Below are positions 1-4,897 of a stretch of DNA of 6,720 bases, in pieces. The notes beneath the pieces are model-generated. The model made no database searches. It worked only from the letters and a program-made list of their open reading frames with translations, and was not told where the DNA came from. Source of the stretch: Chloroflexota bacterium. GTDB lineage: Bacteria > Chloroflexota > Anaerolineae > B4-G1 > SLSP01. Location: contig JAAAOZ010000463.1 in assembly GCA_009908585.1 (NCBI GenBank), positions 1 through 6,720 of the forward strand, read 5' to 3'. The translations under genes were made by a program, and so were the position numbers. How positions within the stretch are numbered: position 1 is the stretch's first letter; the number at the start of each line of letters is the position of its first letter.

Positions 1-9
1 TTTTAGGCC

Positions 10-91
10 GTTCCAAGAAAATAAGTCTCCCAAAAACGGTCAGTTTTCTGAGGAGAAAGCATCAGGTTTGGGAGGTTTTAATTTCTGGAAC
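10..91. repeat. Imperfect inverted repeat, 25-bp arms
   Basis: The arm at 10-34 and the reverse complement of 67-91 are both 25 nt and match at 18 of 25 positions without gaps. The ends match best: GTTCCA at the outer end and CTCCCAAA at the inner end are perfect. The 32-nt centre holds a smaller hairpin, TTTCT (45-49) / AGAAA (54-58) with loop GAGG. It could be a folded transcript leader of the next gene, a decayed terminator of an upstream gene, or a tiny mobile-element remnant. The sequence alone does not decide between these. Confidence 0.45.
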
Positions 92-107
92 TACCTTAGC
101 AATCCCC

Positions 108-121
108 TTTAAGCACTTAAA
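108..121. promoter_or_regulatory. Palindrome TTTAAG-CA-CTTAAA, possible operator
   Basis: Perfect 6-bp arms surround a 2-bp centre. The palindrome ends 18 bp before the start codon and 4 bp before the Shine-Dalgarno site of the 140-769 gene. Such a spot suits a dimeric regulator or a small mRNA hairpin, but an AT-rich 6-bp palindrome can also arise by chance. Confidence 0.25.
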
Positions 122-125
122 AGAT

Positions 126-132
126 GAGGAGG
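126..132 (+). promoter_or_regulatory. Ribosome binding site GAGGAGG
   Basis: GAGGAGG lies 7 nt before the ATG at 140. It fixes the start there rather than at the second in-frame ATG at 167, which begins a near-repeat of the first codons (MGEII occurs twice) and has no comparable site before it. Confidence 0.8.
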
Positions 133-139
133 AAACCCA

Positions 140-769
140 ATGGGAGAGATTATCACCGTCGATCAAATGGGCGAGATCATACCGCGCTACGAATTCCGGG
201 CCTTCGCCCAGACCTTCGGGCGCGTGGCCGAGCGGATTCGGGAGCTTTCGCCGTGCGAAAATATCCGCGAAAGCACCGACATCTACATCATCTCCGCCGG
301 TACGGACGAACACAACACCAAAATCCGCTCCAACCAGATGGACATCAAGGATTTTGTCAAAGAAGTGAAGGGACTGGAGCAATGGACGCCGCGCGTGAAA
401 GCCGAGTTCCCCATCGCGGCGGCGGATCTGCGCGCGCATATTTTCCCCGCCTGGCGCGTCGATATGCCCGAACTGACGCGCGAGACCTACACGCAGGCGC
501 AATATTTGGACGAGATCATCCGCCCCCACCCCGCGCTGCTGACCGCGCGCGTCTACAAACTGCGCTTCAGCTTTACCATCCACGAGTGCATCACCGAGAT
601 CGCCCACCTGACGATCAACGGCGCGGCCATTCGCACCGTCGCCGTCGAATCCGAGGATATCGAGGCCGTCCTGGCCGCCAAAGAAACCCTCGGCCTCGAC
701 GCCTACGACAACATCAACTACCTCGTAGCCATCAAACGCATCATGGGCCTCGCGCCGCTGCCGAACTAA
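140..769 (+). CDS. CYTH-like domain protein (putative), 209 aa
   Basis: Probably a soluble protein of the CYTH / triphosphate-tunnel fold. This superfamily includes class IV adenylate cyclases and thiamine or inorganic triphosphatases. What I see is an N-terminal strand with YEFR (residues 17-20), where CYTH proteins carry the ExExK signature. It is followed by alternating strands with NTKIR (59-63), MDIKDFVKEVKG (67-78) and KAEFPI (87-92), and then a C-terminal block TVAVESEDIEAV...LGL (166-186) with NINYL (191-195), which resembles the usual acidic strand and C-terminal helices. The ExExK signature is degenerate (one Glu, Arg for Lys), so catalysis is doubtful or the substrate differs. There is no signal peptide or membrane segment. 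The start is set by a strong GAGGAGG site. It stands alone: a terminator-like hairpin and an insertion sequence follow. The fold assignment is by eye and could be wrong; that the gene is real is much surer, from codon-like composition and the ribosome site. Confidence 0.8.
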   Translation: MGEIITVDQMGEIIPRYEFRAFAQTFGRVAERIRELSPCENIRESTDIYIISAGTDEHNTKIRSNQMDIKDFVKEVKGLEQWTPRVKAEFPIAAADLRAHIFPAWRVDMPELTRETYTQAQYLDEIIRPHPALLTARVYKLRFSFTIHECITEIAHLTINGAAIRTVAVESEDIEAVLAAKETLGLDAYDNINYLVAIKRIMGLAPLPN

Positions 770-774
770 CTCAC

Positions 775-798
775 GGGGCACGGCGAGACACCGGCCCC
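775..798 (+). terminator. Probable terminator hairpin after the CYTH-like gene
   Basis: GGGGC (775-779) pairs with GCCCC (794-798). After a bulged A at 780, CGG (781-783) pairs with CCG (791-793), closing a 7-nt loop. The 8 G:C pairs start 6 bp after the stop codon, where a terminator is expected. There is no run of T directly after it, only a loosely T-rich stretch, so the call is tentative. Confidence 0.4.
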
Positions 799-837
799 AA
801 CGTAGTATTTACTTTCTGACCTTTGACTTTCCGACGT

Positions 838-859
838 CGCTCTTGTTAGGAAGACTGCA
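838..859. repeat. Left terminal inverted repeat of the IS
   Basis: Reads CGCTC-TTG-TTAGGAAG-A-CTGCA. The right end, read inwards, is CGCTC-ATA-TTAGGAAG-G-CTGCA, giving 19 of 22 matches. This end lies beyond the 3' end of the transposase gene. Confidence 0.6.
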
Positions 860-904
860 TGGAGGTGGAAATCGGATCAATAGAAGACCTTACAGAATGT
901 CAAC

Positions 905-1798
905 CTAACAGCAGAAGGCGATGACTTCATGCACCCGTTCGATGGCTGAAGCATCCCGTTGATTACGTTGATAGGCATAGGTGGCCAGATAGCGGTAGGC
1001 ATAGCGCTTGGAGACGCCGCGGAACGTCTGCCACCAGGTCCGAAACACTGACCACTCTGCCTCAGCGGTGTTACAGTGGGCGCCCTCAGCGGTCACATAC
1101 TGCTCACTATGCCTCACCGTGTGATGCTCATACGCTTGATCAAGCCACGTGTAGCCGCGCCACGTGTCACTATTAATGCGACTGCCAGACGCCACGTGCT
1201 TGAGGGTCTTGGTGGTTAAGGTGCGGCTACCCGCATCCCGGCATAATTCCAGCGCTAAGCGGGAGCTATCTCGCGCCACCCAGACCACTAACAACGGGCG
1301 ATCCGTCTCGTAACGCCCCCGACCACGGGCTTTCAGGCCCCGCTCGCGTGGCTTGCGTCCGTGACATTCCAGACCTTGCTGTCCTGTCTTGAGATGGATG
1401 CCATCTACCTCAACTTCACCTTCCAAGCGCTCCACGACGGCCTCTTGGTAGATCGATTCCTGAATCTTGCCTACCATATTCAGCGTTGCCGAGTAACTGA
1501 AGGGGATCGCTTTCGCAATCACTGTGGCAGGCTGGCCTTTGTCGAGCTCTCGGATAGTGTAGAACCAATACCGCAAGGAGATCTTGGAGGATTCAAAGAT
1601 CGTATCACTACAATCGTTGAACCACCGCCCGCAGGCCTGACATTCATAGCGGTGATAGTGTTCCCGGTAGGTTGTGGTCCGGGACTCTACATCTGTCGCG
1701 CCACACGCTACGCAGGTGACCTCTCCAGACTAATGCATCTCACGCACGGTCTCTGCACATTCGGCTTCAGATGGTATGAACGATTCATAGGTTAACAT
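905..1798 (-). pseudogene. IS1595/ISXO2-type transposase with in-frame amber stop
   Basis: This is the DDE-type transposase of the insertion sequence. The frame runs from ATG (1798-1796) to TAG (907-905), 297 codons, but codon 23 is TAG (1732-1730). Numbering from that ATG, an N-terminal zinc ribbon is visible (C29-x2-C32 and C53-x2-C56), then TIFESSKISLRYWFYTI, which matches the family's post-ribbon region, the first catalytic Asp in VEVDG (D132), the second in INSDTW (D211), and the family's H-x-N-x-x-E block as HCNTAE (H241, N243, E246), followed by RYLATYAYQRN. Between the amber codon and a TTG at 1576 there is no ATG, GTG or TTG start. A TTG start at 1576 would give 223 aa that lack the zinc ribbon, which is needed for DNA binding in this family. 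CAG to TAG by one C-to-T change is the simplest cause. The rest of the frame is intact, so the lesion is recent, or the codon is suppressed, or it is a sequencing error. Confidence 0.85.
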
Positions 1799-1803
1799 TT
1801 CGT

Positions 1804-1812
1804 ATCACCTCC
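1804..1812 (-). promoter_or_regulatory. Ideal Shine-Dalgarno site of the transposase
   Basis: On the minus strand this reads GGAGGTGAT, a full complement to the 16S rRNA tail, with its GGAGG core 9 nt before the ATG at 1798. It strongly supports that ATG as the original start and so supports reading the TAG at codon 23 as a lesion inside the gene. Confidence 0.75.
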
Positions 1813-1819
1813 AACGCCT

Positions 1820-1847
1820 AGTATAACATCCAAGAGACCGCTGTGCA
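1820..1847 (-). promoter_or_regulatory. Candidate transposase promoter
   Basis: On the minus strand there is TGCACA (1847-1842; 4 of 6 to TTGACA), a 16-bp spacer, and TATACT (1825-1820; 5 of 6 to TATAAT). The -35 overlaps the right terminal repeat, a common arrangement in insertion sequences that lets the transposase cover its own promoter. Confidence 0.4.
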
Positions 1848-1865
1848 GCCTTCCTAATATGAGCG
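1844..1865. repeat. Right terminal inverted repeat of the IS
   Basis: Partner of 838-859 (19 of 22 matches). It lies upstream of the transposase start. An 8-bp inverted copy of part of it, GCTCATAT, recurs just outside at 1904-1911. Confidence 0.6.
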
Positions 1866-1975
1866 TTGATGGTTTTATTGAAGAGAGAGAAAAAACTATT
1901 AAGGCTCATATCCTTGCGCAGGTGTCTCTGTAAGTTGCTGCTCGGACATCCGGGCTAAAAGTGCCAAGTATAGCA

Positions 1976-2108
1976 ATTGCCTTGGGCCGATGAATGGAAT
2001 TCATCGGCTGATACCCAAAACCCGTTGGAAACGGGTTCCTAGTGCGTTTCTAACGCACTTTCCAGGTATCAGCCATCGGTTTTAAACGTTGGCGACGGGG
2101 CAATATGG
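1976..2108 (+). repeat. Multi-hairpin repeat, copy 1
   Basis: Structured core at 1987-2092. In order: hairpin A, CCGATGAAT (1987-1995) / ATTCATCGG (1999-2007), 9 bp; long-range stem P1, GGCTGATACC (2006-2015) / GGTATCAGCC (2065-2074), 10 bp perfect. Enclosed by P1 are hairpin B, AACCCGTT (2019-2026) / AACGGGTT (2030-2037), and hairpin C, AGTGCGTT (2041-2048) / AACGCACT (2052-2059), each 8 bp with a 3-nt loop. Hairpin D at 2073-2092 closes with CCA/TGG. A and P1 share two bases and D and P1 share two, so neither pair can be fully formed at once. The outer limits are where similarity to copy 2 (4660-4809) fades. Strand is given only to mark that both copies have the same orientation. No T-run follows any hairpin, so this is not a simple terminator. 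Confidence 0.8.
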
Positions 2109-2174
2109 TTACCGGATTATTTTCTTAATCTTCATTACGTCCGGGCGATGGCCGGTATTGCACCCCGCCTATTA

Positions 2175-2203
2175 TTGACGTTCTCTAGCTAGTCGCATCA
2201 TCT
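2175..2203 (+). promoter_or_regulatory. Candidate promoter of the HerA operon
   Basis: TTGACG (2175-2180) matches TTGACA at 5 of 6. A weak -10, CATCAT (2196-2201; 4 of 6 to TATAAT), follows after 15 bp. The -10 is poor and overlaps the palindrome at 2198-2216, which would suit a regulated promoter. A TATTAT at 2170-2175 was also considered but has no -35 at the right distance. Confidence 0.3.
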
Positions 2204-2216
2204 GTTGAACTGATGA
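2198..2216. promoter_or_regulatory. 19-bp palindrome before the HerA operon, possible operator
   Basis: TCATCTGTTGAACTGATGA: 8 of 9 arm positions pair around a central G, with a single T-T mismatch. It overlaps the candidate -10, and its last two bases overlap the AAAGGA ribosome site of the 2229 gene. It could be an operator for a dimeric repressor or an mRNA hairpin next to the ribosome site. Confidence 0.4.
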
Positions 2217-2228
2217 AAGGAAAGACAA

Positions 2229-2834
2229 ATGACCCATACGCTCGGCAAACTCATCAAATCCAACGCGCACACCGATTACGTCTGCCAGATCTACGGCCCG
2301 CGTGAAATCGAATCGCCGCCCGCGCCCGCCGACTACGCCTTCGGCGCCTTCGTGCGCGTGCCGTTGGGCGTCGAACGCGGCGACCTCGTCGGCGTGATCT
2401 ACGATACCGTGCTCCACAACCCCGACTTCGGCAACCTGGGGCCGCGCCTCTCCCCCGCGCCCGACCTGCAAATCTTCTCGCCCGATTATCTGGCGGAGAA
2501 GGTCACGCTGGTGGGCGTCACGGCGGTGGGCGCGTTGGCGCCCGACGGCGCCGCGAGCCACGGCGTGCCCGCCTGCTCCGCCCAGATCGATGCGCTGGTG
2601 ACGCCCTTGGACGAGGCCGCGCTGCGCGCCTTTCACACCACGCCATCGGGCGGCGTGCGCCTCGGCTACGCGCCCCTGCTCCTGAGCTTGGATACGCCCG
2701 TGGCGCGTCACCTGCTCCTGCGCATCATCGAGCGCCTGGGCGCGCTCTTCCCGGCGCAGACCCAGCCGCTGGCCGTCCTGCGCGAGGAACTCCGCTGGCA
2801 GACCATCATCACCCCGCTGGGAGGTGCGCGATGA
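2229..2834 (+). CDS. HAS-barrel-like companion of HerA, 201 aa
   Basis: I do not recognise a named family. What can be seen: LGKLIKSNAHTDYVCQIYG at the N-terminus, FGAFVRVPLG...GDLVGVIYDTVL (39-62), KVTLVGVTAVGAL (91-103), VPACSAQIDALVTPLDEAALRAF (113-135), then a helical C-terminus with HLLLRIIERLGALF (161-174). This order parallels the N-terminal HAS-barrel of the ATPase encoded next: a GEFV/GAFV strand, a VLGRI/LVGVI strand, a VGILG/VGVTAVG strand, then a P-rich strand and helix. The gene is therefore plausibly a free-standing HAS-barrel subunit that joins or caps the HerA hexamer. There is no Walker motif, no NurA-like nuclease motif, no signal peptide and no membrane segment. The start at 2229 is supported by AAGGA (2217-2221), 7 nt upstream. 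The stop overlaps the start of the ATPase gene by 4 bp (ATGA), so the two are translationally coupled and probably act together. Confidence 0.85.
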   Translation: MTHTLGKLIKSNAHTDYVCQIYGPREIESPPAPADYAFGAFVRVPLGVERGDLVGVIYDTVLHNPDFGNLGPRLSPAPDLQIFSPDYLAEKVTLVGVTAVGALAPDGAASHGVPACSAQIDALVTPLDEAALRAFHTTPSGGVRLGYAPLLLSLDTPVARHLLLRIIERLGALFPAQTQPLAVLREELRWQTIITPLGGAR

Positions 2835-4528
2835 CCCAGCAACGCTCTGATTCAATGATTCGACCGCTAGGTATCACCAAAGGCCCCGGCGAGACCCATC
2901 ACGAGTACCTCTTCATCACGCCCGACCGCGACAACGTCGCCAAGGTGGGGGAGTTCGTCACCTACGAGACGCACGCAGCGGGCGAGGCGCGCCGCGTGCT
3001 GGGCCGCATCACGGGCCGGCGCCCCGTGCGCCTCCTCCCCGATGGCTTCTTGGCCGATCCCGACGTAGCCCCAGAAGCGATCACCTCGCTGTTGGATTAC
3101 GGCGGCCGCGCGCCGGAACTCTTCGAGATCAGCGTGGGCATCTTGGGCTACTACGACGCGACGCTGGGCGACTTCATCAATCCCCGCCTGCCGCCGCGTC
3201 CCGGCGCGGCCATCACCGTGGCCGATGACGCGCTGTTGGCGCGCGTCCTCAGCAAGCGCGCGCCGGACCAGACGGGCGCCGCGCACATCGGATCGCTCCT
3301 CAGCCGGCCCGTGGACGCGGCGCCCATCGCCGTGGATCTGCGCGCCGTCGCCAGCACACACCTGGCCATCATCGCCAGCACCGGCTCCGGCAAGAGCTAC
3401 CTGGCCGGCGTCCTCACCGAGGAGCTGATGCACCCCAAGAACCGCGCCGCCATGCTCATCGTCGATCCCCACGGGGAGTACGACACGCTCGCCCAACTGG
3501 AAGGCGAGCGCGCCTTCGCCGCGCAGGGCTATCGCCCGCGCGTGGAGATCATCCGCCCGGAGGACGTCAAAGTGCGCATCTCCTCCCTCACCTTGGGCGA
3601 CCTGCGCTACCTGCTGCCGAATCTCTCGGAGCGGATGCACTATCTGCTGGGGAAGGCCTTCGGGCTGGTGCAGCGCAAGTTCGGCGAAAAGTGGACACTG
3701 GCGCAGTTCCGCATCGCGGTGCGGGAGGCGGAGCAGGAGATGAGCGGCAAATCAGCCGACGAGATGGACGAGTCGGCGGACGATTACGGCACGGCGGGCG
3801 CCGTCATCTGGCGCATCAACTCTCGCCTGGGCGCGTCGAGCATCTTCGATGATATGGAGAGCCTGCCGCTGGACAAGCTCTTCGAGCCGGGGCAATGCAC
3901 CGTCCTCCAACTCAACGAGGTCGATCACCGCGAGCAGCAGGTGGTCGTGGCGACCCTGCTGCGGCGCCTGCTCTTCGCGCGGATGCAGACCGAAAAGCGC
4001 CAGGCCGTGCAGGGGGATGACGTCTACCTGCCCTATCCCGCCTTCGTGCTGATCGAGGAGGCGCACAACTTCGCGCCCGCGTCTGGGGATCTGGTCAGCT
4101 CCCAGATTCTGAAGAAGATTCTTTCCGAGGGGCGCAAGTTCGGCGTGGGCGTGGGCCTCATCAGCCAGCGACCGGGCAAGCTGGACGCCGACGTGCTCTC
4201 GCAGTGCATGACCCAATTCCTGCTGCGGATCGTCAATCCCATCGATCAAGCCAAGGTGGCCGAGGGCGTCGAGAGCGTAGGGCGCGACCTGCTCAAGGAA
4301 CTGCCCGCGCTCTCCAAGGGCCAGGCCATCGTCGCGGGAGCGGCGGTCAACACGCCCGTCCTCTGTCGCGTCCGGCGGCGGATCACGGAGCACGGCGCGG
4401 AGGATGTCGATGCGCCGGCGCGCTGGCTTGCCTGGTTCGAGCGCGGCCTCTTCGAGCACCAGGAGCGCGATGGCGCGCTGCCCGCCGAATCCAAGACGCG
4501 GGGGAAGAACAAGCTCTTTTTGGATTGA
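2831..4528 (+). CDS. herA: HerA-type ATPase (FtsK/HerA superfamily), 565 aa
   Basis: HerA proteins are hexameric DNA-translocating ATPases acting in the cytoplasm on DNA ends, best known with the NurA nuclease in archaeal end resection, and in bacteria also with various effector nucleases. An N-terminal HAS-barrel occupies about residues 10-140. Walker A is IASTGSGKS (181-189, K188), followed by MLIVDPHGEY (208-217), typical of HerA. A variable, acidic helical insert spans about 285-325. Walker B is FVLIEEAHNF (405-414, acidic pair E409/E410), and LISQRPGKLDADVLSQC (443-459) carries the sensor Gln of the family. A C-terminal Arg-rich segment (RVRRR, 513-517) and a basic tail follow. The length is normal for HerA. 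The start ATG overlaps the upstream stop (ATGA) and has GGAGG at 2820-2824, 6 nt before it; M9 is a less likely start. No NurA gene is adjacent. The class is sure; whether it serves repair or defence is open. Confidence 0.95.
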   Translation: MTQQRSDSMIRPLGITKGPGETHHEYLFITPDRDNVAKVGEFVTYETHAAGEARRVLGRITGRRPVRLLPDGFLADPDVAPEAITSLLDYGGRAPELFEISVGILGYYDATLGDFINPRLPPRPGAAITVADDALLARVLSKRAPDQTGAAHIGSLLSRPVDAAPIAVDLRAVASTHLAIIASTGSGKSYLAGVLTEELMHPKNRAAMLIVDPHGEYDTLAQLEGERAFAAQGYRPRVEIIRPEDVKVRISSLTLGDLRYLLPNLSERMHYLLGKAFGLVQRKFGEKWTLAQFRIAVREAEQEMSGKSADEMDESADDYGTAGAVIWRINSRLGASSIFDDMESLPLDKLFEPGQCTVLQLNEVDHREQQVVVATLLRRLLFARMQTEKRQAVQGDDVYLPYPAFVLIEEAHNFAPASGDLVSSQILKKILSEGRKFGVGVGLISQRPGKLDADVLSQCMTQFLLRIVNPIDQAKVAEGVESVGRDLLKELPALSKGQAIVAGAAVNTPVLCRVRRRITEHGAEDVDAPARWLAWFERGLFEHQERDGALPAESKTRGKNKLFLD

Positions 4529-4552
4529 GTTTGGCGTGAGCGGGTGTTCCGT

Positions 4553-4581
4553 TTGCTCGCGAGGCGCTTCTGTTATATAGT
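4553..4581 (+). promoter_or_regulatory. Weak candidate promoter after HerA
   Basis: TTGCTC (3 of 6 to TTGACA), a 17-bp spacer, then TATAGT (5 of 6 to TATAAT). A transcript from here would run through repeat copy 2 into the LysM gene, with a leader of about 300 nt. The -35 is weak, and this stretch also forms part of the possible hairpin after HerA. Confidence 0.2.
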
Positions 4582-4659
4582 TGGGGTGTGTGTTTCACTT
4601 TTTACGGTCGTGATGTCCTTTATGGATTACGATCCCGCTGGATGATGGTGAAAATCCTC

Positions 4660-4809
4660 TGCTTGGCCCGCCTGCGAATGAATTCGAGGCTGATACACAA
4701 AACCCGTTAAAAACGGGTTGAAGAATCGCTCAAAAAAGCACCCCCAGTGCGTTTTAACGCACTTTGGATATCAGCCGAGGGTTTCAACCATCGGCGCGGC
4801 GCAGTGGCG
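4660..4809 (+). repeat. Multi-hairpin repeat, copy 2
   Basis: Structured core at 4670-4794, same order as copy 1. Hairpin A: GCCT (4670-4673) / AGGC (4687-4690) plus CGAAT (4675-4679) / ATTCG (4682-4686), with one bulged G. Long-range stem P1: GGCTGATA (4688-4695) / TATCAGCC (4769-4776), 8 bp. Hairpin B: AACCCGTT (4701-4708) / AACGGGTT (4712-4719). Hairpin C: AGTGCGTT (4746-4753) / AACGCACT (4756-4763), effectively 7 bp with a 4-nt loop. Hairpin D at 4775-4794, CCGA.GG / CC.TCGG, one mismatch. Between B and C this copy has 26 nt (4720-4745) where copy 1 has 3. The stems of B and C are identical in both copies, while the flanks, loops and stem D have diverged. It lies 3' of HerA as copy 1 lies 5' of the HerA operon, in the same orientation. 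Confidence 0.8.
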
Positions 4810-4897
4810 AATACGCTGTGACAGTAACAAAAAGACAAGAAGAGGATGCCAAAACTGCATTTTAGAGGATGATTTTAGAGCTTGAACTCAACGGGAT

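Larger units (their letters stand above)
1..139. other. Non-coding leader with inverted repeats
   Basis: No convincing coding region is seen here. The stretch is AT-richer than the genes. It contains an imperfect inverted repeat (arms 10-34 and 67-91) and a palindrome (108-121), listed separately, and ends in the ribosome binding site of the 140-769 gene. A TTTAAT element at 77-82 resembles a -10 box, but I could not pair it with a credible -35, so no promoter is called. The end of an upstream gene, if there is one, lies outside the window. Confidence 0.5.
838..1865 (-). mobile_element. IS1595-family insertion sequence, about 1.03 kb
   Basis: The element is defined by its transposase and by imperfect terminal inverted repeats: left 838-859 and right 1865-1844 match at 19 of 22 positions, with shared blocks CGCTC, TTAGGAAG and CTGCA. 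Length and content fit the IS1595 family, which usually has one transposase gene. No matching target-site duplication is visible next to these ends (left flank TCCGACGT, right flank TTGATGGT), nor if the ends are moved inwards to TTAGGAAG (846 and 1857). The exact ends are therefore uncertain, or the flanks have decayed or been rearranged. It sits between the CYTH-like gene and the HerA operon and breaks no recognisable gene. Confidence 0.75.
1866..2228. other. Intergenic region: IS edge to HerA operon
   Basis: There is no supportable coding region. 1866-1975 holds nothing I recognise apart from GCTCATAT (1904-1911), which is inverted relative to the IS right end (1857-1864). 1976-2108 is copy 1 of the multi-hairpin repeat. 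2100-2161 can form a weak long-range pairing (GCAAT...ACCGG with CCGGTATTGC). 2175-2228 holds the candidate promoter, a palindrome and the ribosome site of the HerA operon. Confidence 0.5.
4529..4897. other. Intergenic region: HerA to LysM gene
   Basis: There is no supportable gene. Just after HerA a weak 7-bp pairing (4535-4541 with 4555-4561, loop 13 nt, no T-run) could end transcription but is not convincing. 4660-4809 is copy 2 of the multi-hairpin repeat. 4846-4922 holds two overlapping mini-ORFs of 8 and 17 codons, described under findings. No good promoter for the LysM gene stands out; TTGCTC (4553-4558) with TATAGT (4576-4581) at 17 bp is the best candidate and lies far upstream. Confidence 0.5.

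Noticed and set aside
62..781. Long open frame (239 codons) on the minus strand opposite the CYTH-like gene
   Set aside because: It is a GC-rich antisense shadow: the protein is low-complexity, rich in Gly, Asp and Val, with no family features, while the plus strand has a strong ribosome site.
1361..1795. 144-codon plus-strand frame across the transposase
   Set aside because: It is antisense to the zinc ribbon and first catalytic Asp of the transposase and has no features of its own.
1976..2108. Repeat read as an integron attC site or a tRNA-like gene
   Set aside because: The GTTRRRY/RYYYAAC core-site layout with its paired R and L boxes is not there, and the multi-stem fold lacks tRNA T-loop, anticodon-arm and acceptor features.
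2829..2855. Start of HerA at M9 (ATG 2855)
   Set aside because: The ATG at 2831 has a well placed GGAGG and the ATGA overlap with the upstream gene; no ribosome site stands before M9.
2172..4459. Several long minus-strand frames opposite the HerA operon (2172-2855, 2867-3640, 3752-4459)
   Set aside because: They mirror the codon structure of the plus-strand genes, are rich in Arg, Ala, Gly and His without recognisable domains, and overlap clear HerA motifs.
4535..4561. Terminator after HerA
   Set aside because: The stem is 7 pairs including one wobble, the loop is 13 nt and no T-run follows; too weak to call.
1976..4809. CRISPR array
   Set aside because: There are only two repeat units, 2.7 kb apart, with internal structure and no regular spacers.
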